DNA of 64,000 nucleotides, from assembly GCF_016427535.1 (NCBI RefSeq), contig NZ_JAELXV010000004.1, positions 124,001 through 188,000 on the forward strand, given 5' to 3'. Origin of the DNA: Hymenobacter sp. BT559. GTDB taxonomy: Bacteria; Bacteroidota; Bacteroidia; Cytophagales; Hymenobacteraceae. Positions within the stretch are counted from its first letter, which is position 1. The number at the start of each line of letters is the position of its first letter. A program made the translations under genes and the position numbers. The notes under the pieces are model-generated. The model saw only the letters and a list, made by a program, of their open reading frames with translations. It had not been told where the DNA came from and searched no databases. Positions 27,435-36,024 of the stretch are shown here, one piece after another.

Positions 27435-29921
27435 ATGGTCAAGAATTTAGTTATCGTCGAGTCGCCCGCCAAAGCCAAGACCATTGAGGGCTACCTCGGT
27501 CAAGACTTTGTAGTGCGCTCCAGCTACGGGCACGTCCGCGACCTGCCTAAGGACAACAACGCCGTCGATATTGCCAATGGTTTCAAGCCGACCTACGTGG
27601 TGGATGCCGACAAGCGCGAGCTGATTTCGCAGCTAAAGAAGCTGGCCAAAGAAGCCGAAACTGTGTGGCTGGCGAGTGACGATGACCGCGAGGGCGAAGC
27701 CATTTCCTGGCACCTTTCCGAAACCCTTAACCTCAAGGCCGACAAGACGAAGCGCATTGTATTTCGCGAGATTACCAAGCCTGCGATTCTCAACGCTATT
27801 CAGCACCCGCGCGAGATAAACCTGGACCTAGTAAATGCCCAGCAGGCCCGCCGCGTGCTCGACCGCTTGGTGGGTTTCGAGCTGAGCCCCGTACTGTGGC
27901 GCAAGGTGAAAGCTGGCTTGTCGGCGGGCCGCGTGCAGAGCGTGGCGGTGCGCCTGGTGGTAGACCGCGAGCGCGAAATCAATCACCATAAATCGGCCAG
28001 CGCCTACCGCGTGGTGGCCCGCTTCGACGCCGGCCAGGGCACTACCCTAGAGGCCGAGCTGCCCGCTCGCTACAAAACCCGCGAAGAAGCTGAAGAATTT
28101 CTGACGCGCTGCATCGGGGCTACTTATAGCATTAATAGCCTCGATAAAAAACCTGGCAAGCGCAGCCCCGCCGCGCCGTTCACCACCTCGACCCTGCAGC
28201 AGGAAGCTTCGCGTAAGCTTGGGTTCTCGGTAGCCCAGACCATGACGGTGGCTCAGAAGCTGTATGAAGCCGGCCGCATCAGCTACATGCGTACCGACTC
28301 GGTGAACTTGAGTGAGGAAGCCCGCAAGGGTGCCCGCGAGGCCATCGAAGCGGCTTACGGCGCCGAGTACGTGCACGAGCGGCAGTTTAAAACCAAGTCG
28401 GCCTCGGCCCAGGAGGCGCACGAAGCCATCCGCCCCACCGATTTCAAGCAGGTAAAAGCCGGTGCCGACGCCTCAGAGCAGCGGCTGTACGACCTCATTC
28501 GCAAGCGCGCCATGGGCTCGCAAATGGCTGATGCGCAGATTGAGCGCACCACGGCCGTTATCGGCATCAGCACCCAGCCAGGCACTACGTTCTCGGCTAC
28601 GGGCGAGGTCATCACGTTTGAGGGCTTCCTGAAAGCCTACGCCGAAAGTAAGGATGATGAAGACCAGCCCGCCGATGGCGAAAGCTCGTTCTCGCGCGGC
28701 CTACCGCCCCTGAGTGTGGGTCAAAACCTGCCCCTGCAAACCCTGACCGCCACCGAGCGCTTCTCGACCCCGCCCGCCCGCTACACCGAGGCTTCGCTGG
28801 TAAAGAAGCTAGAGGAAATGGGCATCGGCCGCCCCAGCACCTACGCTCCTACCATCAGCATCGTGCAAAAGCGCGGCTACGTGGAAAAGGATTCGCGCGA
28901 AGGCAAAGAGCGTAAGATTTACGCCTTGGCGCTGGTTGGCAATGAGGTGAAGACTGAGCAGCGCACCGAAACCTACGGCGCTGACAAAGCCAAGCTTTTC
29001 CCAACCGATACAGCCTTAGTAGTCAATGACTTTCTGGTGGAGCATTTCCCTGCTATCGTAGACTTTCAGTTCACGGCCAAGGTAGAAGATGAGTTTGACC
29101 AAATTGCCAACGGCCACGAAGACTGGGGCCATATGCTAGCCGGCTTCTACGAGCCCTTCCACAAGAGCGTGGAGCGTGGCCAAGACATTGAGCGCAGCAC
29201 CCTAGGTAGCACGCGCGAAATAGGGGTTCACCCCGAAACCGGCGAAAAAATAACCGCTCGGCTCGGCAAATACGGCCCCTATGTGGCCCTAGGTGATACG
29301 GAAGGCGAAACCAAGCCCGCCTACGCCAACCTGCGCAAAGGCCAGTTTATCGAAACCATCACCCTCGAAGAGGCGCTGGACTTGTTTAAGCTGCCCCGCG
29401 TGGTAGGCGAGTTTGAGGGCAAGGACATGACGGCCGCCCTAGGTCGCTTCGGCCCCTACATTCGCCACGATAGCAAGTTCTATTCCTTGACTAAGGAGCA
29501 GGACCCGCACACCATTACGGGCGAAGAAGGCGTGACTCTCATCGAGGCCAAACGCAAAGCTGACGCCGAAAAGCTAATTAAGGATTTCCCGGAGAACCCC
29601 GATATTCAGGTACTAAACGGCCGCTTTGGTCCCTACATCGTGGCGGGCAAGAAGAACGTGAAGATTCCGAAGGGGGAAGAACCTACCGAGCTCACGCTAG
29701 AGCGCTGCCTCGAGCTAGCTGCCGCCACCCCCGACAAGCCCGCCAAAGGTGGCCGCTTTGGCAAAAAAGCCACCGCTGAGAAGCCCGAAAAAGAAGCTGA
29801 CGCCCCGGCTAAAAAAGCGGCCAAAGCCCCCAAGGAGCCAGCGGCCAAAAAGAAAGCTCCTGCCAAGAAAGCAGCCACTGCCAAAGCTCCTACCGCTAAA
29901 AAAGCAGCTGCCAAAAAATAA
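27435..29921 (+). CDS. topA: DNA topoisomerase I with Lys-rich tail
   Basis: Type IA topoisomerase relaxing negative supercoils; 828 residues. The toprim start is [15 protein letters not shown], with the acidic DDDREGEA motif. The catalytic Tyr is 284 in [13 protein letters not shown]. The C-terminal part carries the repeated GKYGPYV / GRFGPYI type topoisomerase C-repeats instead of zinc ribbons. The last 80 residues are a Lys/Ala/Pro tail ([20 protein letters not shown]) like histone H1, which probably adds DNA affinity. The gene is divergent from the chemoreceptor across a 219-bp gap. A strong terminator follows. Confidence 0.97.
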   Translation: MVKNLVIVESPAKAKTIEGYLGQDFVVRSSYGHVRDLPKDNNAVDIANGFKPTYVVDADKRELISQLKKLAKEAETVWLASDDDREGEAISWHLSETLNLKADKTKRIVFREITKPAILNAIQHPREINLDLVNAQQARRVLDRLVGFELSPVLWRKVKAGLSAGRVQSVAVRLVVDREREINHHKSASAYRVVARFDAGQGTTLEAELPARYKTREEAEEFLTRCIGATYSINSLDKKPGKRSPAAPFTTSTLQQEASRKLGFSVAQTMTVAQKLYEAGRISYMRTDSVNLSEEARKGAREAIEAAYGAEYVHERQFKTKSASAQEAHEAIRPTDFKQVKAGADASEQRLYDLIRKRAMGSQMADAQIERTTAVIGISTQPGTTFSATGEVITFEGFLKAYAESKDDEDQPADGESSFSRGLPPLSVGQNLPLQTLTATERFSTPPARYTEASLVKKLEEMGIGRPSTYAPTISIVQKRGYVEKDSREGKERKIYALALVGNEVKTEQRTETYGADKAKLFPTDTALVVNDFLVEHFPAIVDFQFTAKVEDEFDQIANGHEDWGHMLAGFYEPFHKSVERGQDIERSTLGSTREIGVHPETGEKITARLGKYGPYVALGDTEGETKPAYANLRKGQFIETITLEEALDLFKLPRVVGEFEGKDMTAALGRFGPYIRHDSKFYSLTKEQDPHTITGEEGVTLIEAKRKADAEKLIKDFPENPDIQVLNGRFGPYIVAGKKNVKIPKGEEPTELTLERCLELAAATPDKPAKGGRFGKKATAEKPEKEADAPAKKAAKAPKEPAAKKKAPAKKAATAKAPTAKKAAAKK

Positions 29922-29941
29922 AATTGTCAGCCCCTGCCTAT

Positions 29942-29974
29942 AAAAAAAGCCTCGCTTACTGCGAGGCTTTTTTT
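29942..29974 (+). terminator. Intrinsic terminator after topA
   Basis: AAAAAAAGCCTCGC, loop TTACT, GCGAGGCTTTTTTT: a 14-bp perfect stem with a T-run. Confidence 0.93.
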
Positions 29975-30001
29975 ATACATATCCGACCCTAAGCGTCGTT
30001 G

Positions 30002-30889
30002 ATGGGCTTTATTCACCGCATGAACTGTCTCTACGTGCTTAGCCTGCTGGCTACCACCCTAGGGCTGCTGCCAGCCGCCAACCAACCGTCGCAAGCGCCC
30101 CCACCAGCGGCCGCCCCTGCTTATCCGTGGTTGCTGGCCCCGCCGCTGGCGCAGCAGCTGACACGACGCTTTCCGCCGCCCGCGGGCTGCCGGCGCGTGG
30201 CAGTGGCTGGTGGCTCATGGGGCGCGTGGCTGCGCGAGCTACCACTGCGGCCAGCGGGCACCCCCGCCCGCCTCTACACGGGGCAGCTCAAAGACAACCA
30301 AGCAGTGGTAGCAGCAGTAATTGACATCGACCCGGGCAGTAAGGATTTGCAGCAGTGCGCCGACGCCGTAATCAGGCTACGGGCCGAATACTTATTTAGC
30401 CAGAACCACAATAAAATACACTTTCACCTGACGACTGGCTACGACGCTTGGTTTTCGGACTACGTAGCGGGCCACACCTTCCGGGTGCAGGGCGAACAGG
30501 TGTTGCCGGCGTCTAAACCAGTGGAAGCACCTACCCACGCGGCCCTAGGCCGCTATTTGCTGCCGGTGTTTGGCTACGCGGGCACGCTGTCGCTCAGCCG
30601 CGAGCTACGGCGAATTCTGGTAGAAGAAGCGCGGCCGGGCGACGTATTCATTCACGGCGGCCGGCCGGGTCATGCCGTGCTGGTAGTCGATGTGGCCGAA
30701 CACCTACAAAGTGGCCAGCGCTACTTGATGCTGGCGCAGAGCTACATGCCGGCCCAAAACATCCACATCTTACGCAACACCGCCCAGCCGGCCCTAGGTG
30801 CGTGGTTTGCGGTGCCAGCGCCCGAAGCGCCACTCGTCGAAACACCCGAGTGGACCTTCGCCCGAACCGAGCTGGGCCGCTTCGACTAG
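30002..30889 (+). CDS. DUF4846 domain-containing secreted protein
   Basis: A 295-residue protein with a signal-like N-terminus (MNCLYVLSLLATTLGLLPA; ATG at 30002 or 30020, with a TTG at 29999 one codon upstream). The core DIDPGSKDLQQCADAVIRLRAEYLF and the segment GDVFIHGGRPGHAVLVVDVA are typical of DUF4846, found in Bacteroidota and spirochaetes. The family function is unknown. The conserved HGG...HAVLV pattern resembles a catalytic pocket but no reaction can be named. It is followed after 59 bases by a VWA protein. Confidence 0.85.
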   Translation: MGFIHRMNCLYVLSLLATTLGLLPAANQPSQAPPPAAAPAYPWLLAPPLAQQLTRRFPPPAGCRRVAVAGGSWGAWLRELPLRPAGTPARLYTGQLKDNQAVVAAVIDIDPGSKDLQQCADAVIRLRAEYLFSQNHNKIHFHLTTGYDAWFSDYVAGHTFRVQGEQVLPASKPVEAPTHAALGRYLLPVFGYAGTLSLSRELRRILVEEARPGDVFIHGGRPGHAVLVVDVAEHLQSGQRYLMLAQSYMPAQNIHILRNTAQPALGAWFAVPAPEAPLVETPEWTFARTELGRFD

Positions 30890-30948
30890 CGGCGGCCCGC
30901 TGGCGGCCGCTACGCGCCGTAATTTGCGCTTTCTGGTAGTTTTCTTGC

Positions 30949-31962
30949 ATGAATCTGTTTTCCTACGCCACCCTAGCCAGCTACGAATGGCAGCACCCGC
31001 GCCTGCTGCTGCTGCTGGGGCTGGTGCCGCTGCTGCCGTTACTGCGGGGGCTGCTGGCGCGCCGCCGGCGGCAGGTAGTGGTGGCCTTTGGTCCGGGCGG
31101 CATCCGGCGCGACTGGCGGGCGCTGCTGCGCTTCGTGCCCGATATCGTGCTCAGCCTCAGCCTTGCGCTGCTCGTGGTAGCCGGCGCCCGGCCCCAGCAC
31201 CCGAGCGAGCACCTCACCCAAACAGGCCGCGGCATCGACATCATGCTGGCCATCGACGTATCGGCCAGTATGGAGCTGGAAGACCTGAAGCCCACGCGCC
31301 TCGAAGCGGCTAAGCGCTTGGCCCGCAGCTTTGTGCAGCAGCGGGCCGGCGACCGGCTCGGGCTCATTGCGTTTGCGGGGCAGGCCTATTCGGCCGTGCC
31401 GCTGACTACCGACTACGACCTGCTGCTCGACAACCTAGGGGGCCTGCGCCCCGGCCTCATTGCCGACGATGGCACGGCCATCGGCACGGCGCTAGGGGTG
31501 GCCATCAACCGCCTGCGCGAGTCGGCGGCCCGCTCCAAAGTGTGCCTGCTGCTCTCAGATGGCGAGAACACGGCCGGCAGCCTCGACCCGCTGCTGGCCG
31601 CGCAGCTAGCCCACGCCTATGGTATCCGGCTTTACACCATCGGGCTGGGCGAAGACGGCTTCGTGCCCTACGGCCGCGACTCGACCAGCGGCAAGCCCCG
31701 CTACGTGCAAACCCGCCTCGACGAAACCACCATGCGCCAGTTGGCGCAAGCGGCCGACGGGCAGTTTTTTCGGGCAACCGATAATGTCGCCTTGCGCCAG
31801 GTCTTCAGCGCTATCAGCAAGCTCGAAAAATCGGACATTCGCACCCAGCGCTACCGCAGCGTAGAAGACTTCTACCGCCCCTACCTAGGGTGGGGCCTCG
31901 TGCTGTGGCTGCTGTGGCTAGGGCTCAAAAGCACCTTTATGAGCAATGTGCTAGAAGATTAA
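30949..31962 (+). CDS. VWA domain membrane protein (BatA-like)
   Basis: A 337-residue inner-membrane protein. Two N-terminal helices (near 20-40 and 60-85) precede a von Willebrand A domain with an intact MIDAS: DIMLAIDVSASMELEDL, then a Thr in TDYD and LLSDGENTAG. A final helix (GLVLWLLWLGLKSTFM) ends it. This is the BatA layout of the aerotolerance operon. Here, however, no BatB, MoxR or Tpr partner is adjacent; the MoxR-like gene of the window is 20 kb away. Confidence 0.88.
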   Translation: MNLFSYATLASYEWQHPRLLLLLGLVPLLPLLRGLLARRRRQVVVAFGPGGIRRDWRALLRFVPDIVLSLSLALLVVAGARPQHPSEHLTQTGRGIDIMLAIDVSASMELEDLKPTRLEAAKRLARSFVQQRAGDRLGLIAFAGQAYSAVPLTTDYDLLLDNLGGLRPGLIADDGTAIGTALGVAINRLRESAARSKVCLLLSDGENTAGSLDPLLAAQLAHAYGIRLYTIGLGEDGFVPYGRDSTSGKPRYVQTRLDETTMRQLAQAADGQFFRATDNVALRQVFSAISKLEKSDIRTQRYRSVEDFYRPYLGWGLVLWLLWLGLKSTFMSNVLED

Positions 31963-32000
31963 TTATAAGTGGTAAATGATTAGTTGTCAATGACTGAAAA

Positions 32001-32080
32001 TTAACCATTAACCATTAACCATTAACCATTAACCATTAACCATTAACCATTAACCATTAACCATTAACCATTAACCATTA
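32001..32080. repeat. Heptanucleotide array (TTAACCA)11
   Basis: Eleven perfect head-to-tail copies of TTAACCA plus a partial copy, ending six bases before the ATG of the YggS-type gene. The array occupies the whole promoter-proximal region. Polymerase slippage could vary its length, and being 7 bp it would shift the phase of any flanking promoter elements. Confidence 0.97.
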
Positions 32081-32086
32081 TTGATA

Positions 32087-32755
32087 ATGTCGATTGCTGA
32101 AAATATTGCGGCGATAGAAAAAACGCTCCAAGGCACCGCGGCCCGCCTAGTAGTGGTGACCAAGACGCACCCTGTTGAGCGCCTGCGCGAAGCCTATGCG
32201 GCGGGCGCCCGCCTCTTTGGCGAGAACCGGGTGCAGGAAATGGCCGCCAAGCAGCCCGAGCTACCGGCCGATGTAGAGTGGCATCAGATTGGGCAGTTGC
32301 AAACCAATAAGGTGAAGTACCTGGCCGCCTTCGTGCACACCGTGCAAAGCGTAGACAGCCTGCGCCTACTGCTGGAGCTTGACAAGCACGCCGCTCGCCA
32401 CCAGCGCGTTATCAACGGCTTACTGCAATTTCACATTGCCCAGGAAGAAACCAAAACGGGGCTGAGCCTAGCCGAAGCCGAAGCCATACTGCAGGCGCCC
32501 GAGTACCAGGCTATGCGGCACGTGCGCCTCACCGGTGTCATGGGCATTGCTACCAACTCGCCAGATGAGGCCGTGGTGCGTGGTGAGTTTCAGCAGCTAA
32601 AACAGCATTTCGACTATCTCAAGCAGCGCTATTTTGCCGCTAGCGCCGACTTCCGCGAAATATCGATGGGCATGAGCGCCGACTACCCGCTGGCTGTGGC
32701 CGAGGGCAGCACCCTGGTGCGGGTAGGCAGCGCCATCTTCGGCAGCCGCGGCTAG
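32087..32755 (+). CDS. YggS/PROSC-type pyridoxal 5'-phosphate homeostasis protein
   Basis: A 222-residue PLP-binding protein with the alanine-racemase N-terminal barrel fold, involved in PLP homeostasis. The PLP Lys motif is VVVTKTHPVE, followed by GENRVQEM, HQIGQLQTNKVK and the phosphate-binding SMGMSADYPLAVAEGSTLVR with GSAIFG at the end. The ATG at 32087 comes directly after the heptamer array. The next gene starts 8 bases after its stop. Confidence 0.95.
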   Translation: MSIAENIAAIEKTLQGTAARLVVVTKTHPVERLREAYAAGARLFGENRVQEMAAKQPELPADVEWHQIGQLQTNKVKYLAAFVHTVQSVDSLRLLLELDKHAARHQRVINGLLQFHIAQEETKTGLSLAEAEAILQAPEYQAMRHVRLTGVMGIATNSPDEAVVRGEFQQLKQHFDYLKQRYFAASADFREISMGMSADYPLAVAEGSTLVRVGSAIFGSRG

Positions 32756-32763
32756 CTTCTTTT

Positions 32764-33426
32764 ATGGAGCATCACCTCACTATCCCGCGCACGGCCCGCT
32801 ACGAGCAGTTGGGTGAGCTCTCGGCCGCTACGCGCCAGCTCTGGCTGGTAGCACATGGCTACGGGCAGTTGGCCGAGTATTTTAGCCGCCACTTTGAATC
32901 GGTGCAGGCCCTCGACCCGGAGGGCACCGTCATTGTAGCGCCCGAGGCGCTGTCGCGCTTTTACCGCAGCGGCACCAGCGGCTACGTGGGCGCCTCCTGG
33001 ATGACCACCGCCGACCGCCTCGCCGAAATAGCCGACCAAGCCGCTTACCTCGACGCCTTGCTCGACCATCTGCTGCGCGCCTGCCCGCCCGACGTGCGCG
33101 TGACAGTACTTGGTTTTTCGCAGGGTACTGCCACCGTCAGCCGCTGGCTAGCGGGCAAAGCTGGCCATTGGCGCCCCCAGCACCTAGTGCTGTGGGCTGG
33201 TGATTTTCCGGCCGATATCGAAGCATCAGCCGCCCGGCAATTACTGCACGGCCTACCCGTGGTGCTGGTAAGCGGCGAGCTAGATGGCTACGTCAGCCCC
33301 GAGAAGCTACAAGCGCAAGCTGAGACCCTAGGAGCTTTCGGCGCGCAGCCAACCATACATAGCTTCGAGGGCAAGCACACGATTTACCCACCCTTGCTGC
33401 GGCAGCTGCACGCGGTTTTTGCATAA
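32764..33426 (+). CDS. Phospholipase/carboxylesterase family alpha/beta hydrolase
   Basis: A 220-residue cytoplasmic esterase, cotranscribed with the YggS-type gene (8-base gap). It carries the nucleophile elbow LGFSQGTAT, the acid ELDGYVSP and the catalytic His in EGKHTIYP, in the order of COG0400 hydrolases. No substrate evidence exists. A large bidirectional terminator follows. Confidence 0.88.
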   Translation: MEHHLTIPRTARYEQLGELSAATRQLWLVAHGYGQLAEYFSRHFESVQALDPEGTVIVAPEALSRFYRSGTSGYVGASWMTTADRLAEIADQAAYLDALLDHLLRACPPDVRVTVLGFSQGTATVSRWLAGKAGHWRPQHLVLWAGDFPADIEASAARQLLHGLPVVLVSGELDGYVSPEKLQAQAETLGAFGAQPTIHSFEGKHTIYPPLLRQLHAVFA

Positions 33427-33461
33427 CTTAGGCATTTATAAAATGCTGGGCTGCGCATAAC

Positions 33462-33521
33462 AAAGGCCCCTTCGAGCAAGGAACACGCAGCACGTGCGCA
33501 TCCTTGCTCGAAGGGGCCTTT
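33462..33521. terminator. Bidirectional terminator with a 21-bp perfect stem
   Basis: AAAGGCCCCTTCGAGCAAGG (33462-33482 in full) pairs exactly with 33501-33521 around an 18-base loop. It lies between the convergent esterase and SDR genes. Confidence 0.9.
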
Positions 33522-33542
33522 ATCTAACCTATGGGCCACTGC

Positions 33543-34289
33543 TTACGCCTCGCGGCGGACGGTAGCGGCGGCAGCCTGCGCCGCCGGGAAAATTATGACC
33601 TCGGCCAACTGCACGTGCGGCGGGCGTGTCACTATAAATTGAATAAGGTCGGCCACATCTTCGGCGCGCAGCGGCTGCACACCCTTATACACGTTGGCCG
33701 CTTTCTCTTCGTCGCCCTTAAAGCGAACCTCCGAAAACTCGGTTTCTACCATGCCCGGCGCCACTTCGGCCACCCGGATGCCCTTCGGTAGCAGGTCGAT
33801 ACGCATGGTGCGGGTAAGCATAGACACGGCCGCTTTAGAGGCGCAATACACGTTGCCGTTGGCGTAGGCCTCGTGGCCCGCAATAGAACCTAGGTTGACA
33901 ATGAAGCCTCCTTCGCCCATGTGCGGCAGCACGGCCCGGCTCACGTAGAGCAGGCCCTTCACGTTGCCGTCCATCATGGCATCCCAGTCGGCCACGTCGC
34001 CCTCCTGAATGGGTGCCAGGCCGTGGGCGTTACCCGCATTATTAATGAGCACGTCGAGGTGCTGAAACTCGGCGGGCAGCTCGGCCACGGCCGCCTCTAC
34101 GGCTGCCCGGTCGCGCACATCAAACGTCAGGATATGCACGGGCGTAGGAGCCACCGCCTGGGCTAGCTCTTCTAGCCGCTCGCGCCGCCGGCCAGTTACT
34201 ACGAGCTGAAAGCCCGCTGCCGCCAGCGCCACAGCCGTGGCCCGGCCAATCCCCGAAGAAGCCCCCGTCACAAACGCCGTCTTTTTCAT
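33543..34289 (-). CDS. Short-chain dehydrogenase/reductase (YdfG-like)
   Basis: NAD(P)-dependent oxidoreductase of 248 residues. It has the cofactor motif TGASSGIGRATA, NNAGNA, the catalytic Ser of NLGSIAGHEA, and YCASKAAV with the Tyr and Lys. The set resembles E. coli YdfG 3-hydroxy acid dehydrogenase, but substrate is not determinable. It starts 53 bases downstream of porT. Confidence 0.92.
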   Translation of the reverse strand: MKKTAFVTGASSGIGRATAVALAAAGFQLVVTGRRRERLEELAQAVAPTPVHILTFDVRDRAAVEAAVAELPAEFQHLDVLINNAGNAHGLAPIQEGDVADWDAMMDGNVKGLLYVSRAVLPHMGEGGFIVNLGSIAGHEAYANGNVYCASKAAVSMLTRTMRIDLLPKGIRVAEVAPGMVETEFSEVRFKGDEEKAANVYKGVQPLRAEDVADLIQFIVTRPPHVQLAEVIIFPAAQAAAATVRREA

Positions 34290-34341
34290 TTATTTACTAG
34301 GTATCAGTTAATAAGCTACAGATTCTTAAATAGGCCTAAGC

Positions 34342-35166
34342 TTACTCGATGTTCAAGTAAAGCGTCACGGTGTTAGTGCGCAGGCTTTGCAAGCTGTTGC
34401 TGTACGTATTGTCGCGCGGGGCCAAGATGTTGCGGAGCCCGTGCGAAAAACGCAGCTCGGGGCCGAACTTGAAGTAGGGGTAAAATAAATCTAGCCCGAA
34501 GCCATATTCCAGCAGCACATCGTTCCGATTGATGGTCAATTGGTTGATAGCCTGATTATTTTGGCGTTGCGTCACAGCGAAGCTAGGCTTGACACCGGCA
34601 ATCATATACACCCGCGTATTGCGGCGTCGGTTAGACTGGTATTTGAGCAGCAGCGGCAGCTCTAGCTGGGTCGTGGCCACTTCCTGCGTGCGGATGGTAT
34701 CGGGCCTGCCTACCCCCCGCCCCGTAAATTCGACGCTACGAGTTTCGAACCGCAGGCCGGGCGCAAAGCGCAAGTGAAAAGGCGTGTTGACGTTACCTAG
34801 GCGGATGTCACCGATAAAGCCAACGGCCAGGCCCGGGCTTATTATCGAATTAGCCGCGATGCCGCGGCCTTGCTGCAGGGCCTGCACATAGGCATCGGAC
34901 TGCTCGATAAAAAAGCGCGAAAATGAAGGCGCGATATAGATGCCTGGCCGAAAAAACCGCTGGTTGTAATTCGACAGGTTTTCGACGGTGATGCCCTTAA
35001 TCCGGCCTTTGCGGCTGCGGTCAATGGCGTCGCTACGCTTGCGTTGGGCCAGCGCCGGGCCAGCCAGCAGCAAGAGCCCTAGCACGGCAAGCAGGCTCCA
35101 GCGGTGGCGGCGTCCTATTTGCGAGCCGTGTAGATAGAGCTGATGCCGAACGTGAGGGGTTGCCAT
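34342..35166 (-). CDS. porT: Type IX secretion / gliding outer-membrane protein PorT
   Basis: Predicted beta-barrel component of the type IX secretion system, 274 residues. A signal sequence (LLAVLGLLLLAGPALAQRKR) is preceded by a long basic leader; no closer in-frame start exists, so the gene overlaps the 3' end of ubiE by 52 bases. The family-typical NYNQRFFRPGIYIAPSFSRF, GDIRLG and LRFAPGLRFETRSVEF segments are seen, and the ubiE-porT neighbourhood is conserved across the phylum. The last strand ends VTLYLNIE. Gene order supports the assignment. Confidence 0.88.
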   Translation of the reverse strand: MATPHVRHQLYLHGSQIGRRHRWSLLAVLGLLLLAGPALAQRKRSDAIDRSRKGRIKGITVENLSNYNQRFFRPGIYIAPSFSRFFIEQSDAYVQALQQGRGIAANSIISPGLAVGFIGDIRLGNVNTPFHLRFAPGLRFETRSVEFTGRGVGRPDTIRTQEVATTQLELPLLLKYQSNRRRNTRVYMIAGVKPSFAVTQRQNNQAINQLTINRNDVLLEYGFGLDLFYPYFKFGPELRFSHGLRNILAPRDNTYSNSLQSLRTNTVTLYLNIE

Positions 35167-35843
35167 GCGGGAGAAGTAAAGCCGACGCGGCGCAGAATGG
35201 CCACGAAGTCGGCACCATCGGGGAATGCCTGCACCGATTCGGGCAGGTAAGTGTAGGCTGACTGGTCTTTAGAAATCACTTTCCCAAACACCGGCAGCAC
35301 CCGACTAAAATAAAAGTTATAGGCTTGCTTGAGCGGAAACGCCGTGGGCTTGCTGAATTCTAGAATCACCAACTGGCCGCCCGGCCGCAGCACGCGACGC
35401 ATTTCGGCCAGGCCACGCTCTAGGTGCGCAAAATTGCGCACGCCAAACGAAGCCGTTACGGCGTCAAATGTATTGTCTTCAAACGGTAGGTTTTCCGAAT
35501 CGGCCTGCTCCAGTCGGATGCGGTGGCTCAGGTTTTTGGCGGCCAGCTTTTGGCGCCCCACTTCTAGCATACCGGCCGAAATATCAACGCCCGTCACGTG
35601 CGCCTCGGGGGCAGCAGCGCGCAGCGTTTCGATGGCAAAGTCGGCTGTGCCCGTGGCAATGTCCAAGATGCGGGCCGGCCGCAGGGCCTTGAGTTCATCC
35701 ACGGCCTTGCGGCGCCAATAGATGTCGGTGCCTACGCTCAGGAAATGGTTCAGGAAGTCATACTTCCCGGCGATGCTGTCAAACATCCGCGCCACCTGCG
35801 TTTTCTTATCGGCGGCGTCTTCTTTGTAGGGTACTACGGCCAT
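35115..35843 (-). CDS. ubiE: Demethylmenaquinone methyltransferase
   Basis: SAM-dependent C-methyltransferase making menaquinone, the main quinone of this group. The ATG at 35843 (MAVVPYKEDAADKK) gives 243 residues. The motifs RMFDSIAGKYDFLNHFLSVG, ILDIATGTADFAIE (SAM-binding) and NRL-type post-motif segments are family typical. It overlaps porT by 52 bases, so translation of the two is coupled or at least constrained. Confidence 0.95.
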   Translation of the reverse strand: MAVVPYKEDAADKKTQVARMFDSIAGKYDFLNHFLSVGTDIYWRRKAVDELKALRPARILDIATGTADFAIETLRAAAPEAHVTGVDISAGMLEVGRQKLAAKNLSHRIRLEQADSENLPFEDNTFDAVTASFGVRNFAHLERGLAEMRRVLRPGGQLVILEFSKPTAFPLKQAYNFYFSRVLPVFGKVISKDQSAYTYLPESVQAFPDGADFVAILRRVGFTSPAWQPLTFGISSIYTARK

Positions 35844-35964
35844 AGTTTTCGGAGTGCAAAGAACGGCATACGGCCGCACAAAATTGTGATACGCGGCCCG
35901 AAGCTTTCGCAGCGGCCTAGGTTGGCACAGTTACGTAGCCAGAAGCCTTGCGGTATAAGCAGGA

Positions 35965-36005
35965 CAAAAAAACGGCCGGACTGTTCGTCCGGCCGTCTCT
36001 TTTTT
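35965..36005. terminator. Terminator after porE
   Basis: ACGGCCGGAC, loop TGTTC, GTCCGGCCGT, with an A-run before and T-run after on the plus strand. Read on the minus strand it ends in TTTTTTT, suiting the minus-strand porE. Confidence 0.9.
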
Positions 36006-36024
36006 GTGGCAAAACTAAGCTAAC

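Noticed and set aside
32001..32080. Heptamer array considered as a CRISPR or telomere-like element
   Set aside because: No spacers, chromosome context, and no cas or telomerase-like genes; a simple slippage array is sufficient.
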